A DNA stretch of 64,000 bases from Prionace glauca (taxonomy: Eukaryota > Chordata > Chondrichthyes > Carcharhiniformes > Carcharhinidae). Below the pieces are notes generated by a model, which was not told the DNA's origin, ran no database searches, and saw only the letters and a program-made list of their open reading frames with translations. Of the stretch, positions 10,601 to 20,359 are shown piece by piece. Every line of letters begins with the position of its first letter. The stretch's first letter is position 1. The stretch lies in contig CM075760.1 of assembly GCA_037974335.1 (NCBI GenBank), forward strand, positions 21,551,291-21,615,290, read 5' to 3'. The position numbers and the translations under genes are program-made.

Positions 10601-10949
10601 CCTGGTATGGAGGGGAGATCCTATGAGGAGAGACTGAGAGATTTGGGGTTGTTTTCGCTGGAAAGAAGGCGGCTAAGAGGGGATCTCATTGAAACATATA
10701 AGATGATTAGAGGTTTAGACAGGGTAGATAGTGATAGCCTTTTTCCTAGGATGGAGAAAGCTAGCACGATGGGGGCACGACTTTAAATTAAGGGGGGGTA
10801 GTTATAGGACAGATGTCAGGGGTAGGTTCTTTACCCAGAGGATGGTGAGGGACTGGAATGCCCTGCCAGCTGCACTTGTAAATGCACCTAGTTTGGGGGC
10901 GTTTAAGAGATCTGTGGATAGGCTTATGGATGAAAAGGGATTGGTTTAG
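7692..10949 (+). pseudogene. CR1 ORF2 (endonuclease and reverse transcriptase), disrupted
   Basis: The first part (7692-8204) is an AP-type endonuclease: FNARSIRNKVDEL, AISETW (catalytic Glu), GVFYRPP, VIVMGDFN. After the nested insertion the frame resumes at 8704 with ILDLVLGNEP and GESDHNSITF (SDH motif). The reverse transcriptase follows: NYRPVSLTSVVGKVLERII, DSQHGFVAGRSC, YMDFSKAFD (motif A), [14 protein letters not shown] (B), KFADDTK (C) and NVEKCEVIHFG. A single-base insertion in 'gctagcac.atggggg' near 10769-10782 shifts the last about 55 codons (WGHDFKLRGGSYRTD...VDRLMDEKG, ending about 10949) into another frame. Comparison with the fragment at 28863-29213 shows the unshifted reading. 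The protein nicks target DNA and primes reverse transcription in active elements; this copy has two lesions. Confidence 0.85.
8204..8703 (-). mobile_element. CR1 3' fragment nested inside CR1 ORF2
   Basis: The minus strand encodes a CR1 ORF2 C-terminus (VQRRFTRMLPGLGGMPYED, SLERRRLRGDLIEVYKML, KFFTQRVVSEWNRLPSSVV, ending GIGGYR). A 3' UTR follows with 'cgaagggcctgtttgtgctg' and terminal ATGTTCT repeats. It lies in the endonuclease domain of the lineage A element. Host sequence reads 'tatgtagatag' on the left and 'taggccgactag' on the right, so the apparent target-site overlap is only about 3-4 bp (tag or atag). The sequence differs from its host element, so it is a related sub-lineage rather than a self-copy. 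Confidence 0.85.
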
Positions 10950-11042
10950 GCTAGTGGGTCATTGTTTTGTAACTGGTCGGCGCAACATCGTGGGCCGAAG
11001 GGCCTGTTCTGCGCTGTAATGTTCTATGTTCTATGTTCTATT

Positions 11043-11640
11043 GCCAAGTATGTGGGATTGACATTACAATCTGATCTTGAATGTTTTGAATAGCAGCAGG
11101 CTTGCCTGTAATATGTTCATGCACACAATACAAGACAACCTCAGTTTTGCAGAAGTCCAAATCATCAATAACCTGCCCTGGACTCTGGGTGAATTAAAAA
11201 AAAATACCAACTCAACTTATGAATTAACCTATTCAGGCCTTCGGCCATTTTCTGTTCTCCATTACTACTTCTACAGCATCATTTTCCAGCGGCCTAGTGT
11301 ATGCTCTTGTCTCCCATTCACCCTTTATTTATCGAAAGAAACTCTTCAAAACTTAGTTCATATGATTGGCTAGCACACCATCATAATTTGTCTTCTCTCT
11401 CATTTCTTTTTTTAAAGGCTTCCCACTAGTCTTTACTACATGGTATGCTGTTTTTGTTTGCATTTTATTATATCTCTGACTTTCCTCACCAGCCACGGTT
11501 GCCTCATTCTTCCCATTTAATGCTTCTTCTTCGCATAAAATTTTGCTGTACCTCCTGAATTAAATCCAAACCACTCCTGGCATTGCTGTTCCACCATCTG
11601 ATCTGCTAGCCTCCTCTCCCAATCAATTCCAGACAGCTCA
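11043..11640. other. Intergenic stretch, no gene seen
   Basis: AT-rich DNA with short non-conserved open frames only. I see weak resemblance to degraded LINE sequence ('attcaggccttcggcc' near 11230) but nothing that can be assigned. Confidence 0.4.
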
Positions 11641-11644
11641 AAGA

Positions 11645-12600
11645 ACAAAACAGAGGACAGAGAACAGTACAGCACAGGAACGGGCCCTTCAGCTTGGTCG
11701 GAACATGATGCCTACATAAACTAAAACCATATTAACTGACAGAACCCCTAGCCGTCCAATCACATCCTATTCATGTATTTGCCTAAATATCCCTAAGATG
11801 CCGCCTTCATACCTGCTCCTGCCCGGGCAGTGCGTTCCAGATGATCATTACCCACTTTTAAAATAAACTTGCCTCACACATCCCTTCTAATCTTTTCCCC
11901 ACACACCTTAAATCTACATCACTCGAACATGGCATTCCTACTAAACACCCTGTCGATGTCGCTCATGATCTTGTAAACCACGATCAGATAACCCCTCAAC
12001 AAATCGAGTCCATCCAACATCTCCTCATAGCTAATATTCCCCAGACCAGACAACTTCTGGAAAAACTTCTGATTGTGTGGAACCCGAATTGCACACAAAT
12101 AAGGCCTAACTAAGTTTCTGTCCATCTGCATTGTATGACCTGCCAATTTTTATACCCAATGCCCCAACCAGTTAAGACAAGCATGCTGTCTGCCTTCTTG
12201 ATTAGGTTATTCACTTGCGTTTCCACTTTCAATGATTAGCGGACATGTACACCCAGATCTCCTTGCCTGTCAATGTCCTACGTGTTCTACCATTGGTTGT
12301 ATCATTCCTATATGCATTGAACCTTCCAAAATACATTATCTCACATTTGCCCGGATTAAACTCCACCTACCGTTTCTCCACCCACACTTCCAACCATTTA
12401 TACCTTACTGTATCCTGTGAATCTTCTTCACGATCCACAACTCCAGAATTTTTTATGGACTTTTTGCAAAGAGACAAATCAGATCAGCTACATTTTCCTC
12501 CAACTCATGTACATATAGTACGAGGATCAAAAGTTCCAGGATGGATCCCTGTGAAAGACCACTAGTCATAGCCTTCCATTCAGAAAAAAATATCCCTCCG
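11645..12600 (-). mobile_element. Old CR1-type LINE, 3' part, minus strand
   Basis: It begins with 'acagcacaggaacgggcccttcagc', the reverse complement of a CR1 3' UTR. It runs back through blocks matching the ORF2 C-terminus ('gtcgatgtcgctcatgatcttgtaaacc', 'ctcctcatagctaatattcc', 'caattttta.acccaatgcccc'), then 'cacccagatctccttgcctgtc', and on toward the reverse-transcriptase palm ('cattatctcacatttgcccgg', 'gatccacaactcc'). It is strongly diverged with many stops, so it is an old insertion. Confidence 0.75.
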
Positions 12601-12954
12601 CTGCTACCGTCTGCCTTCTGTGTCCAAGCAGAAAAGGAGGGTTTAGATCAGGTGAGGTATTTACCAGATCAGCTGATGACAGCGGGCAGAGAGTTCAAGG
12701 ATGATGCTAAATGGGTGAAAGTTAATATATGGACAGCAGAGTTTGGGACGAGCCTTTACTCTGCAGCTTTGTAACTCGGAGGTTAGCCAGCAGAGATCTG
12801 GAATAGATGAGTCAGGATATGGGACAGCTGGAGTGAGGCTAAAGATGATTCTGGTGGTGAAAATAGTTAGGATTCATGATATAGTGAATAGCACAGGAAC
12901 AGGCCCTTGGCCCTCAAAGTCAACACCAATCATGATTTATCATGTTTACCAGGT

Positions 12955-13170
12955 TGATTCTGGGGATGGCGGGACTGATGTAAGAGGAGAGATTGACTAG
13001 GTAAGGATTATTTTCGCTTGAGTCCAGACGCATGGGAGGGGGATCTCATGGAAACTTTTAAAATTCTAACAGAACTAAACCGAGTAGATGTCGAGAGGTA
13101 ATTCCCGATGATGGGAAGAGTCCAGGACTAGGGTCAGAGTCTGAGGATTCAGCGTAGAACATTACGTGAA
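12955..13170 (+). mobile_element. CR1-type LINE fragment
   Basis: The block 'gattgactaggtaaggattattttcgcttgagtcc', with 'gggggatctcatggaaac' and 'gatgatgggaagagtccaggactagggtcagagtc', aligns with the ORF2 C-terminus also seen at 16250-16450. It is short and decayed. Confidence 0.6.
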
Positions 13171-13194
13171 AAAGAAAAGCTATTGCCCTCTCAC

Positions 13195-13500
13195 TGACTG
13201 TATCTCTCTATTCTACAACATCCTCTGGCAACACGTTCCAGGCACCTGACAGACTCTGCATGAAAAACTTTCCCCACACTTCTCGCTTAAACTTTCTCCC
13301 TCTCACCTTGAACCTATGCCACCTCGTAATTGACACTCCCATCCTGGGAAAAAAAGCCCCTGATGATCCATCCTGTCCTTTCCTCTCATAATCCTGTAGA
13401 CATTTATCTGGTCTCCCCTCAGCCATTGTCTTTCAGTGAAAACAATTCTAGTTTATTCAGCCTCTCCTCATAAACAATTTCCTCGAGACCACACAACATA
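13195..13500 (-). mobile_element. CR1-type LINE fragment
   Basis: The minus strand gives FFPRMGVSITRWHRFKVRGRKF, EVWGKFFMQSLSGAWNVLPEDVVE and similar CR1 C-terminal blocks. It is truncated at both ends. It abuts the opposite-strand CR1 fragment at 12955-13170, so the two derive from separate insertions. Confidence 0.65.
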
Positions 13501-13504
13501 TTTT

Positions 13505-14240
13505 AAATTCATTCGTTTGGACATGGGCGGTGCTGGGTAACCAGCATTTTAGATTGCTTATTCGCTGTTGCCATTGAGGACGTGTTTGTGAGCAAGCTCT
13601 TTTCAATCACTGCAGTCCATATGCTGTGGGTTGATCCAAGATGTCCTTTAGGAGGGATTTTCAATATTTTAGCACAGCGACTGCGAAGGAACTGATGACA
13701 TATTTCCAAGTTTTGAGTGTCTTGGAAGGGAGATTGCAAGTGCTGGTGTCCCCATGTATCTGCTGCCCTTGTCCTTCTAGGTGGACGTAGTCTTGGGTTT
13801 GTAAAGTGTTGTCTAAGGATCACGGGTAAATTGCCACAGTGCAGCTAGTAGATAGCGCACACTTCTGCGACTGAGCATCGGCCATTGAGGGAGTGAATGT
13901 TTGCAATGTTGTGCCAGTCAAGCAGGTTGCTTTTTCCTGGATAGTGTCAAGCTCCTTGGGAGCTGCACCCATCCTGGCAAGTGCAGAATATTCCATCACA
14001 CTCCTGAGTTGCGCCTTATAGATGGGACTAGGCTTTGTGCAGTGAGGAGGTGATATATTCGCCACAGTATCCCTCGCCCCTGACCTGCTTTCGTCGCCAC
14101 TGTGTTTGTCTGGTGAGACCAGATGAGTTTTTGGTAAATGGTAGCATCCTGCTGAACTCTCTTTGCACTGCCTCCAAAGATTCCTCACCCTACAGCTAGT
14201 GTGATGAACAATATTGAGCACAATACCCGAAATAATGTCT
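13505..14240 (-). mobile_element. Non-LTR retroelement remnant (shark-abundant repeat)
   Basis: The plus strand starts 'acatgggcggtgctgggtaaccagcatttt' and continues with 'tgctgcccttgtccttctaggtgg' and 'tgagcatcggccattgaggg'. On the minus strand the distal half encodes a decayed reverse-transcriptase C-terminus (YKAQLRSVMEYSALARMGAAPK). Copies of the leading part occur at 15045-15260 (plus sense) and 18885-19048 (opposite sense). I recognise the whole as a very common shark dispersed repeat but cannot name the clade. Confidence 0.55.
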
Positions 14241-14478
14241 AACCAATGTTTTATATGGCTGCATGGGAAAAGGGGTGAGTGATCAGCTTAAGATCAAAGG
14301 GTTAATGGAGAGTGTAATCAGTGCGGACTAGCTTCAGGTTCAGGATTGGAGTCAATGGACAGGGAGCACAGATTAAGAGTGGAACTGAAGCCAATGGACT
14401 CCATAGTTCCAGAATCAAATAAGGAGACTAAAGCAATGAGAAATAGATGGCAAGTAGAATAAGTGGAAACAGACTTAC

Positions 14479-14566
14479 CAGGGACACCAACAATAGCCAA
14501 GATTGGATAGTAAACACCTTGAATAACCCAGAGCACATGAGCGATGATATATGTTAATGGTACCAG
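14479..14566 (-). pseudogene. Orphan first exon of a GPR139-like receptor
   Basis: The minus strand reads LTYIIAHVLWVIQGVYYPILAIVGVPG and then a strong donor (G|GTAAGTCT, exon end at 14479). This is the same peptide block, junction and phase-1 donor as exon 1 of the receptors at 25795-28626 (IYYPVIAAIGVP) and 54264-55824 (IQRIYYPVLAVVGVT). The rest of TM1 and TM2-TM7 should lie downstream, at lower coordinates on this strand. None of the reading frames between 1 and 14479 contains a receptor second exon; the space is filled with LINEs. No methionine sits right at the start of the conserved block. Further upstream frames run through a two-copy 42-bp repeat (about 14627-14705). This is most likely a relic. 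Confidence 0.65.
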
Positions 14567-15044
14567 ACCAAACCAATTTTCAGAAAGAAAGAGAAGACCC
14601 TCAGCAAAATTCCTGTGCTGTGTTGGAACATTCCAATCCGTCGTTATCAGATTCTGATCCATTATTGGAACATTCCAATCCATCGTTCCCAAACTCTGAT
14701 CTCTCCTCTCCCTCCCTCTCTCTGCACAACCGCTGATCTTTGTTAGTGTCGGAGTTGTTGCTCCCGTTAATTCAATGGGACAACACATTGAACGGAATCC
14801 CTTATTAATAGAAGAGGGAAAACCATCCAGGCACACTGATCAGATCCATGGAGACACACATCAATTACAGTCACTAAACAAACAGCTTCACTTCACCCTG
14901 TTCAATCCAACACTTTCCATATCACAATGGAATATAATATTTACCTAGCCTGGATAATGGGGGTGGATCACTGAGAACAGGACAAGTGGAAATATGGAGA
15001 CACTGGCCATAAATATTCAACCTTCCTATTTCATTCGAAATTGA

Positions 15045-15260
15045 TTTAATGGGATGTGGGGATTGCTGGCTAATCCCAGCATTTATTGTCCATCCCTAGC
15101 TGTCTTTAAGAAGAGGGTGGAGACTTTTTGAAGCCTGTCCAGTGGGTACAACCACATCGCTGTTAGGGAAGGCACTTCTGGATTTGGATGCAGTGACAGT
15201 GAAGGAAGGTGCGAGATTTCCCAACTGCACTAGTGTGTTTCCTTTAATGGAGATTATCGT
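15045..15260 (+). repeat. Dispersed repeat, same family as 13505-14240
   Basis: 'atgggatgtggggattgctggc', 'cagcatttattgtccatccctagctg' and 'gtgacagtgaaggaagg' match the leading part of the element at 13505. It is truncated and carries no open frame. Confidence 0.6.
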
Positions 15261-15439
15261 ACGGACCATGTGTTTAGGCCTGAACCGATGGGAGGTTGAG
15301 TTGGGCCAATGAGCCGCTTGAGTGCAAGGGTGCATATTCCGAGCCAGGGAAGGATTTGTAGTTGGACCCAAGAAGGTGCAGTGTGTAATTGCAGAGTTAT
15401 GTTGTCTGACCATGTGATAAACATAGTTAATTTGCTTAT

Positions 15440-16735
15440 TGGCAATAAAGCATTTAGAAAGTATTGGTAGGATCAGGCAGTCAGCATGGATTTATGAAGG
15501 GGAAATCATGTTTGCTAAAACTGTTCAAATTCTTTGAAGATGTAATGGGTAAAGTTGGCAAGGGGGAGCCGGTCGATGTGGTACATTTGAAATTTCTGAA
15601 AGTGTTTAAGAATTTCCCATGAGAGATTATCGTACGAGATCAAAGCATATGGGATTGGGGGAAGAGTACTTAGATGGATATTACGAAACAAAGAGTAGGG
15701 ATTACTATTTTTTTTAATTGACAGCCCATAACTAGTAAGGGGCCAGAGGGATCGGTGCTCGGACTCCAGCTATTCACAATGCTCCTTAATGCTTTGAAAG
15801 AAGGAACAAAATGTAAGATCGCAAATTTTGCAGACGTTACCAAGTTGGTTGGGAGTGTGAGCTGTGGTGAGTATGTAGAGATCCTTCAGAATGAACTGGA
15901 TAGGCTGGATGAGTGGGCAAATCAAAAGCAGATGCAACATAATTCGGATAAATGCTAGGTTATTCACTTTGGAAGCAAAAACAAGAAGTAAATGGCTTTG
16001 AATTGGGAGAGGGGAATGTGCAGCCTTTGTGCACCAGTCACTGAAGTTAAGATTGCAGGTGCAGCAGATGGTAAAGAAGACAAATTGGCCTTAATTGAGT
16101 CAGGTTTCGAATATAGGAACAGGGATGTGTTGTTGCAAACATGCATGGCCTTGGTGAGGTCACAGCGAGAATATTTTGTGCAGTTTTGGTCTCCTTTTCT
16201 GGGGAAGGATGTTCTTGCTCTCGAGTGAGTGCAGCAAAGGTTTACCAGACTGATCCCTGGAATGGTGGGACTGATGTATGAGGAGAGTTTGATTGAGTTA
16301 GGATTGTTTTCACTGGAGTTCAGATAAATGAGGGGGGATCTCATGGAGTCTCATAACATTCTAATAGGACTAGACAAGGTCGATGCAGGGAGGATGTTCC
16401 TGATGGTTGGGGGAGTCCAGGACCAGGGGTCACAGACTGAGGATTCAGGCTAGACCATTTAGAATAGAGGTGAGGGGAAATTTTGTCACCCAAAGAGTGG
16501 TGAGCCTGTGGAATTCACCACCACAGGAAGTAGTTGATGCCAAAACATTGAATATATTCAAGAGGCAGCTAGATGGAGCACTTGGGGTGAATGGAATAAA
16601 AGTGAATGGGGAGAAAGCAGGATTAGAAAATTGAGTTGGCTGATCAGCCATGATTGTAATTAATGGTGGAGCAGGGTCAAAGGGCCAAATAGACACTTCC
16701 TGCTCCTATATTCTCTATGTACCGATGTTTCTATG
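15440..16735 (+). mobile_element. Old CR1-type LINE, ORF2 middle to 3' end
   Basis: Starts at a QHGF-like block ('cagtcagcatggatttatgaagg') and continues 'gagccggtcgatgtgg' (motif A region). A deleted segment precedes 'gatcggtgctcggactccagc' (motif B) and 'aattttgcagacgttacc' (motif C remnant). It then runs through the C-terminal blocks ('tttggtctccttttctgggg', 'gtttaccagactgatccctgg', 'aaattttgtcacccaaag') to a 3' UTR with 'cttcctgctcctatattctctatg'. Frames are heavily broken. It resembles the fragments at 12955 and 36525. Confidence 0.75.
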
Positions 16736-16984
16736 TACCGATTAAAACATTTTCTTTTTCCTGAAACCTTATCGAGTTGCCCACAAGTTATTACACCGGC
16801 AAACGAGGTGAACAAATAACTTTAAAAAAACATTGGAGCCACAGTGCACAATTAAAGGGGAAAGAGACTGGAGCATCGAGCATAAGTAGCAAGGTGAACA
16901 TGTATATTTCCTCTGGAAATTCGACCCTCAAGTGGAAACTGGGGCCAATGTATTGAAAGTTGACATTACTTCTTTCAGAAACCT

Positions 16985-17175
16985 GACAGTGCAGAAGGAG
17001 GCTATTTGGCCCATCAGGTCTGTACCACACCAATCCCGAACAGTCGCTATCCTCATTATCCCAATTATTAACCATGCCGTTCGTACTGTCATTCAGATTA
17101 AATTTAGCATGACCAATTCACCTAACCTGTACACATTTGGTCACTAAGGGGCAATTTAGCATGGCTATTACACTT
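16985..17175 (-). repeat. SINE 3' half, HE1-like
   Basis: Starts with 'cagtgcagaaggaggctatttggcccatcaggtctgtacc', the reverse complement of the SINE's LINE-derived 3' part. It runs to 'gcaatttagcatggc'. The tRNA-like head is missing; lineage B CR1 sequence begins directly after it. Confidence 0.55.
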
Positions 17176-17910
17176 AACGGGTAGAATTAGGAACCTTGCG
17201 GTGAAGGATCCTCTTGGAGAGAGTGATCATTGTATGGTGGGAGTTTCTGGTGCAGATGGAGGAGGAGAAAGTGGGTTCCCAGACACGTGTCCTTTGTTTG
17301 AATAGAGGGGAGTATGGTAGGATGAGAGAAGAATTGGCGAATGTGGACTGGGGGAGCGCGTTGGAAGGTAGGTCTGCTGAGGAGCAGTGGAGGATCTTTA
17401 AGGAAATCTTTCTTGGTGCTCAGCAGAAATTTATTCCGATGGTTAAAAAGGACAGTAGGAGGAGAGGTAATAAGCCGTGGATAACGAAGGAGGTGACGGA
17501 AAGTGTTAAATTAAAAGCGGAGGAGTTTAGAGTAGCTAAGAGCAGTGGGCGAGAAGAGGATTGGGAAAGGTTTAAATGTCAAAGATTGACAAAAAAATTG
17601 ATAAAGGAGGGTAGGAGAAGCTATGAGGCTGGGCTAGCGCTTAATATAAAAAAGGATAGCAAGAGTTTTTATAAATATATAAAAAGGAAGAGGCTGGCTA
17701 GGGTAAACGTTGGTCCTTTAGAGGATGAGAAAGGGGAGCTAGTGGTAGGGGATGGGGATATGGCTAAGGTCTTGAATAACTTTTTTGTTTCTGTCTTCAC
17801 GGAGGAGGACGTGAATAATTTGCCGGGTGTTAGCGATGGAAAGGTGGTAGGAATGGAGGGTCTTAATGACATTACTGTTACTAGAGAGGTGGTACTCGAC
17901 AGACTGGGAA
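17176..17910 (+). mobile_element. CR1 lineage B, internal piece lacking both ends
   Basis: Encodes the end of the endonuclease (near 17210, 'cttggagagagtgatcattg' = GESDH) and the linker up to the start of the reverse transcriptase: YGRMREELANVDWGSALEG, RRRGNKPWITKEVTE, KKDSKSFYKYIKRKRLARVN and VFTEEDVNNLPGVSDGK. The frame is open for about 230 codons, then breaks off at 17910 inside 'ctcgacagactggga'. Non-CR1 DNA follows. Loss of the 3' end is not the usual outcome of target-primed insertion, so a later deletion is likely. It overlaps in content with the start of the copy at 23372. Confidence 0.8.
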
Positions 17911-18164
17911 CTTGTTAAATTAAAACAACGTGAACCTCAAATGCCTCCTAACTCAGAACCTTAAAATGGATACTGCCTGGGATAGCCACATTCCTCAATA
18001 CAATTAGCAGGGAAAATCATAAGCGTGTATTTCTGTTCTCTTATCTGTTCTTGGATACACGACAACAAGTTTTAGTGTTTTTGTTTTTACAAATTTCTCA
18101 GTATTACAAAGTTCATTAACCCGTTCCCTGTTTCAACTAGTAAATAGGGAGGAGGATAGCTTTG

Positions 18165-18870
18165 GTTCACTGGAGGACTTCGACGGGTTGGCCAGCTTGA
18201 GGTGATGCGCTCGGGCGGAACAACCAAGGCAAAGGGAATACATGATAAACACAGAACCTTTGGAATCTCCGCGGAAACGTGGGAGTGCGTGTACAGCAGT
18301 CCATTAATGTAGCAGAACATGAGCATAAAGCGGTTAATACGTTTTTTTTTCAGAATGGAAGCGTGTGTACAGTGGGATCCGATGGGAATTAGTTTTGGGG
18401 CCCTTGCATCTGTGATTTATATGAATGATTTGGACTTGAAAGTGGGAACTTGATCGGTGAGTTACCGAGGATACAAACATTTGTGAGGCGGTAAATAGGC
18501 AGGTGTATAATGTCCAGTCACAGGACAATATAGACGAGCTGGTGAGATGGGTTGATCAGTGGGAAATGGAATTCGATCCGGATGAATGTGAAGTGATGCA
18601 TTCGGGCGGGACAAGTAAGACAAGAGAATAAACCATGACGGAAAGGATCGTGTGAAGCTCCGAAGGACCTAGTTATCGATATGCAACAGGACAGATGGAT
18701 AAAGCGGTTGACAAGGCAAGTGGTATACTTGCCGTTTTTACCCCAAACATAGAGCTTCCGAGAGCAGGGAGCTAATGCTGTAACTATATCAACCGTAGGA
18801 TAGGCAGTAGCTGGTGCATCGTATGCAGTTCCGAAACTTACATTTCGGAGAGATGTGGTCGCACTGGAAA
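18165..18870 (+). mobile_element. Old CR1-type LINE fragments
   Basis: Two partly overlapping pieces of the same part of ORF2 follow one another. 'ttgaggtgatgcgctcgggcgg' near 18197 corresponds to 'gaagtgatgcattcgggcgg' near 18590. Between them, 'ggatccgatgggaattagttttgg' (motif B) and 'atgaatgatttggacttgaaag' are readable. All frames are broken. The repetition suggests two insertions or an internal duplication. Confidence 0.6.
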
Positions 18871-18884
18871 AGCTGCAGAGTGGA

Positions 18885-19048
18885 ATCCACCATTCTTAAC
18901 TGGTCTGGCTCACACGTGACTCCAAATCCAGAGGAATGTAGTTGATTATTAACTCTCTTCTGAATGGGCTGAACAAGCCAGTGAATCGAATGGCAATTAG
19001 AGATAAGCTGCAAATGTTCACCCGGCCAGCGATGCCCTCGACCCAGAA
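18885..19048 (-). repeat. Dispersed repeat, same family as 13505-14240, opposite sense
   Basis: 'ggcaattagagataagctgcaaatg' and 'cggccagcgatgccctcgacccag' are the reverse complement of the leading block of the 13505 element ('gcatcgctggc.aaccagcattt'). Confidence 0.5.
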
Positions 19049-19462
19049 ATGAATTTTTTTTAAAATGCTAATTCACATTTTGTTCTATTTGTTGTGGAAC
19101 AAAGTGACATTCCTTGTCTTTTTTTTTGTTGCTTTACACCTCGGTCCTTTAACTTTTAAGGCAGTTGACGTTGCACGAAGAAAATTAATCCATTGTGACC
19201 CAAAAACAAGGCACTACAGATGCTGCAAATTTCACCTTAAAACCGAAAATGTTCGAAAAACAGCGTTCAAAAAGCTTATACATAAAGAGAAATAAAGTGA
19301 ACCCTTCAGAAGTGTTTAGACACTTAATTGTCTACTCACAAGTACGCAGTCGGGGAAAATATCGAGGGTGACCTAATGTCTTGTAATTGGATGGAAGACT
19401 GGAGTGATTCTATGACCATGGGTATAATGCTGAGAAACAAATTAGTCAGGTCCCGTGCACAA

Positions 19463-19534
19463 GGGGGTGTAGCTCAGTAGTAGAGCGTTTGACTGCAGAT
19501 CAAGAAGTCCTCGGTTCAAACCCGAGTGCCCCCT
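19463..19534 (+). tRNA. tRNA-Cys (GCA)
   Basis: A 72-nt cloverleaf. The acceptor stem GGGGGTG pairs with TGCCCCC (one G-T pair), the discriminator is T, and the D arm contains TAGCTCAGTAGTAGAGC. The anticodon loop CTGCAGA carries GCA, and the T arm is CTCGGTTCAAACCCGAG with perfect pairing. The A and B boxes for pol III are intact. A TTTT run follows at about 19553. It stands alone, 11 kb from the main tRNA cluster, and its flanks are not shared with other tRNA blocks. It should be functional; it supplies cysteine tRNA for translation. Confidence 0.95.
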
Positions 19535-20358
19535 TTGCAGGTCATTTGTTTCTTTTCACTTACTTCCTTTTTAAGAATGCTGCATTGCAGAAGAACATGA
19601 TTCGCCTAAAATGGTTTGGTAACACATGTTCGGCTGTTGGGAAATGGCCCTGCACCAATGCAAGTATGTATTTCGTTGAAAAAAAATATCATTATCTGCT
19701 CCATCAAACTACTTGCCTCCAGACAGAAAATTATTCAACTCCTTGAAATCTCAGTTTAAACTTCTTTGCTCCAAGGAGAACAATTCCTAAAACTATAATC
19801 TCCCAACGTAATTGTATTTCCAAATCTCAGGACACGATGCAAGGCAGGGGATTGAGAGGAGCTTTTGAAAAACTTTGCCAGTTGCAGGTGGGGAAAATGG
19901 AGAAGGAACCAAACCAGATAAACCCAGTCTCTAGCTTTGTGAATCATGAGAAACTCTTTGGGGATGGGAATCAGAGGAGATTGAAGGGTGAACTTTCCGA
20001 CTGAGCAGAAACAGTCAAGACACTTTCCCTTTTTTAACACTCTGGGACATTGCCCCTGCTATTGACAATCACAATATTAGATCAGAGGCATTGAAAGGAT
20101 TTGCATTATTGAACATCAGGAATTCAAAACTTAAAGCAGCTTCGGGACAGTCAGAATTCTTGTTAACAAATAAAAATAGCAAAAGGCTCGAAGGGGGATA
20201 GCGCCTATTGTAGAAGAGCTTGTTCCCAGTGACATGGATGTGTCTGCCATGGGTGAGCTTCGACAATGACACATAACTAGTATCTAATGATTTAACCAAT
20301 TAGGCATCTATGAAATAATGCAATGCCTAAAAAAGCCCATCTATTATGTTCTCTTCCT
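19535..20358. other. Intergenic stretch with weak LINE remnant
   Basis: No gene is recognised. Around 19745-19800, 'cagtttaaacttctttgctccaaggagaacaattcc' resembles the start of a CR1-type C-terminal block in minus sense, very decayed. The rest of the stretch has only short open frames with no recognisable motif. Confidence 0.35.
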
Positions 20359-20359
20359 C

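Larger units (their letters stand above)
6200..11041 (+). mobile_element. Near full-length CR1 LINE (lineage A) with a nested CR1 tail
   Basis: In order: a 5' UTR of about 440 bp, ORF1 (6646-7569), a spacer of about 120 bp, ORF2 (opening at 7692, ending near 10949), and a 3' UTR with 'gggccgaagggcctgttctgcg'. The terminal repeat is 'atgttctatgttctatgttcta' in ATGTTCT units, ending at 11041. The exact 5' boundary is uncertain (about 6195-6400). ORF2 is broken by a minus-strand CR1 tail at 8204-8703 and by a frameshift near 10780, so it cannot be autonomous. ORF1 and the reverse-transcriptase part are otherwise open over long stretches, so the insertion looks recent. It is the most complete mobile element in the window. 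Confidence 0.85.
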
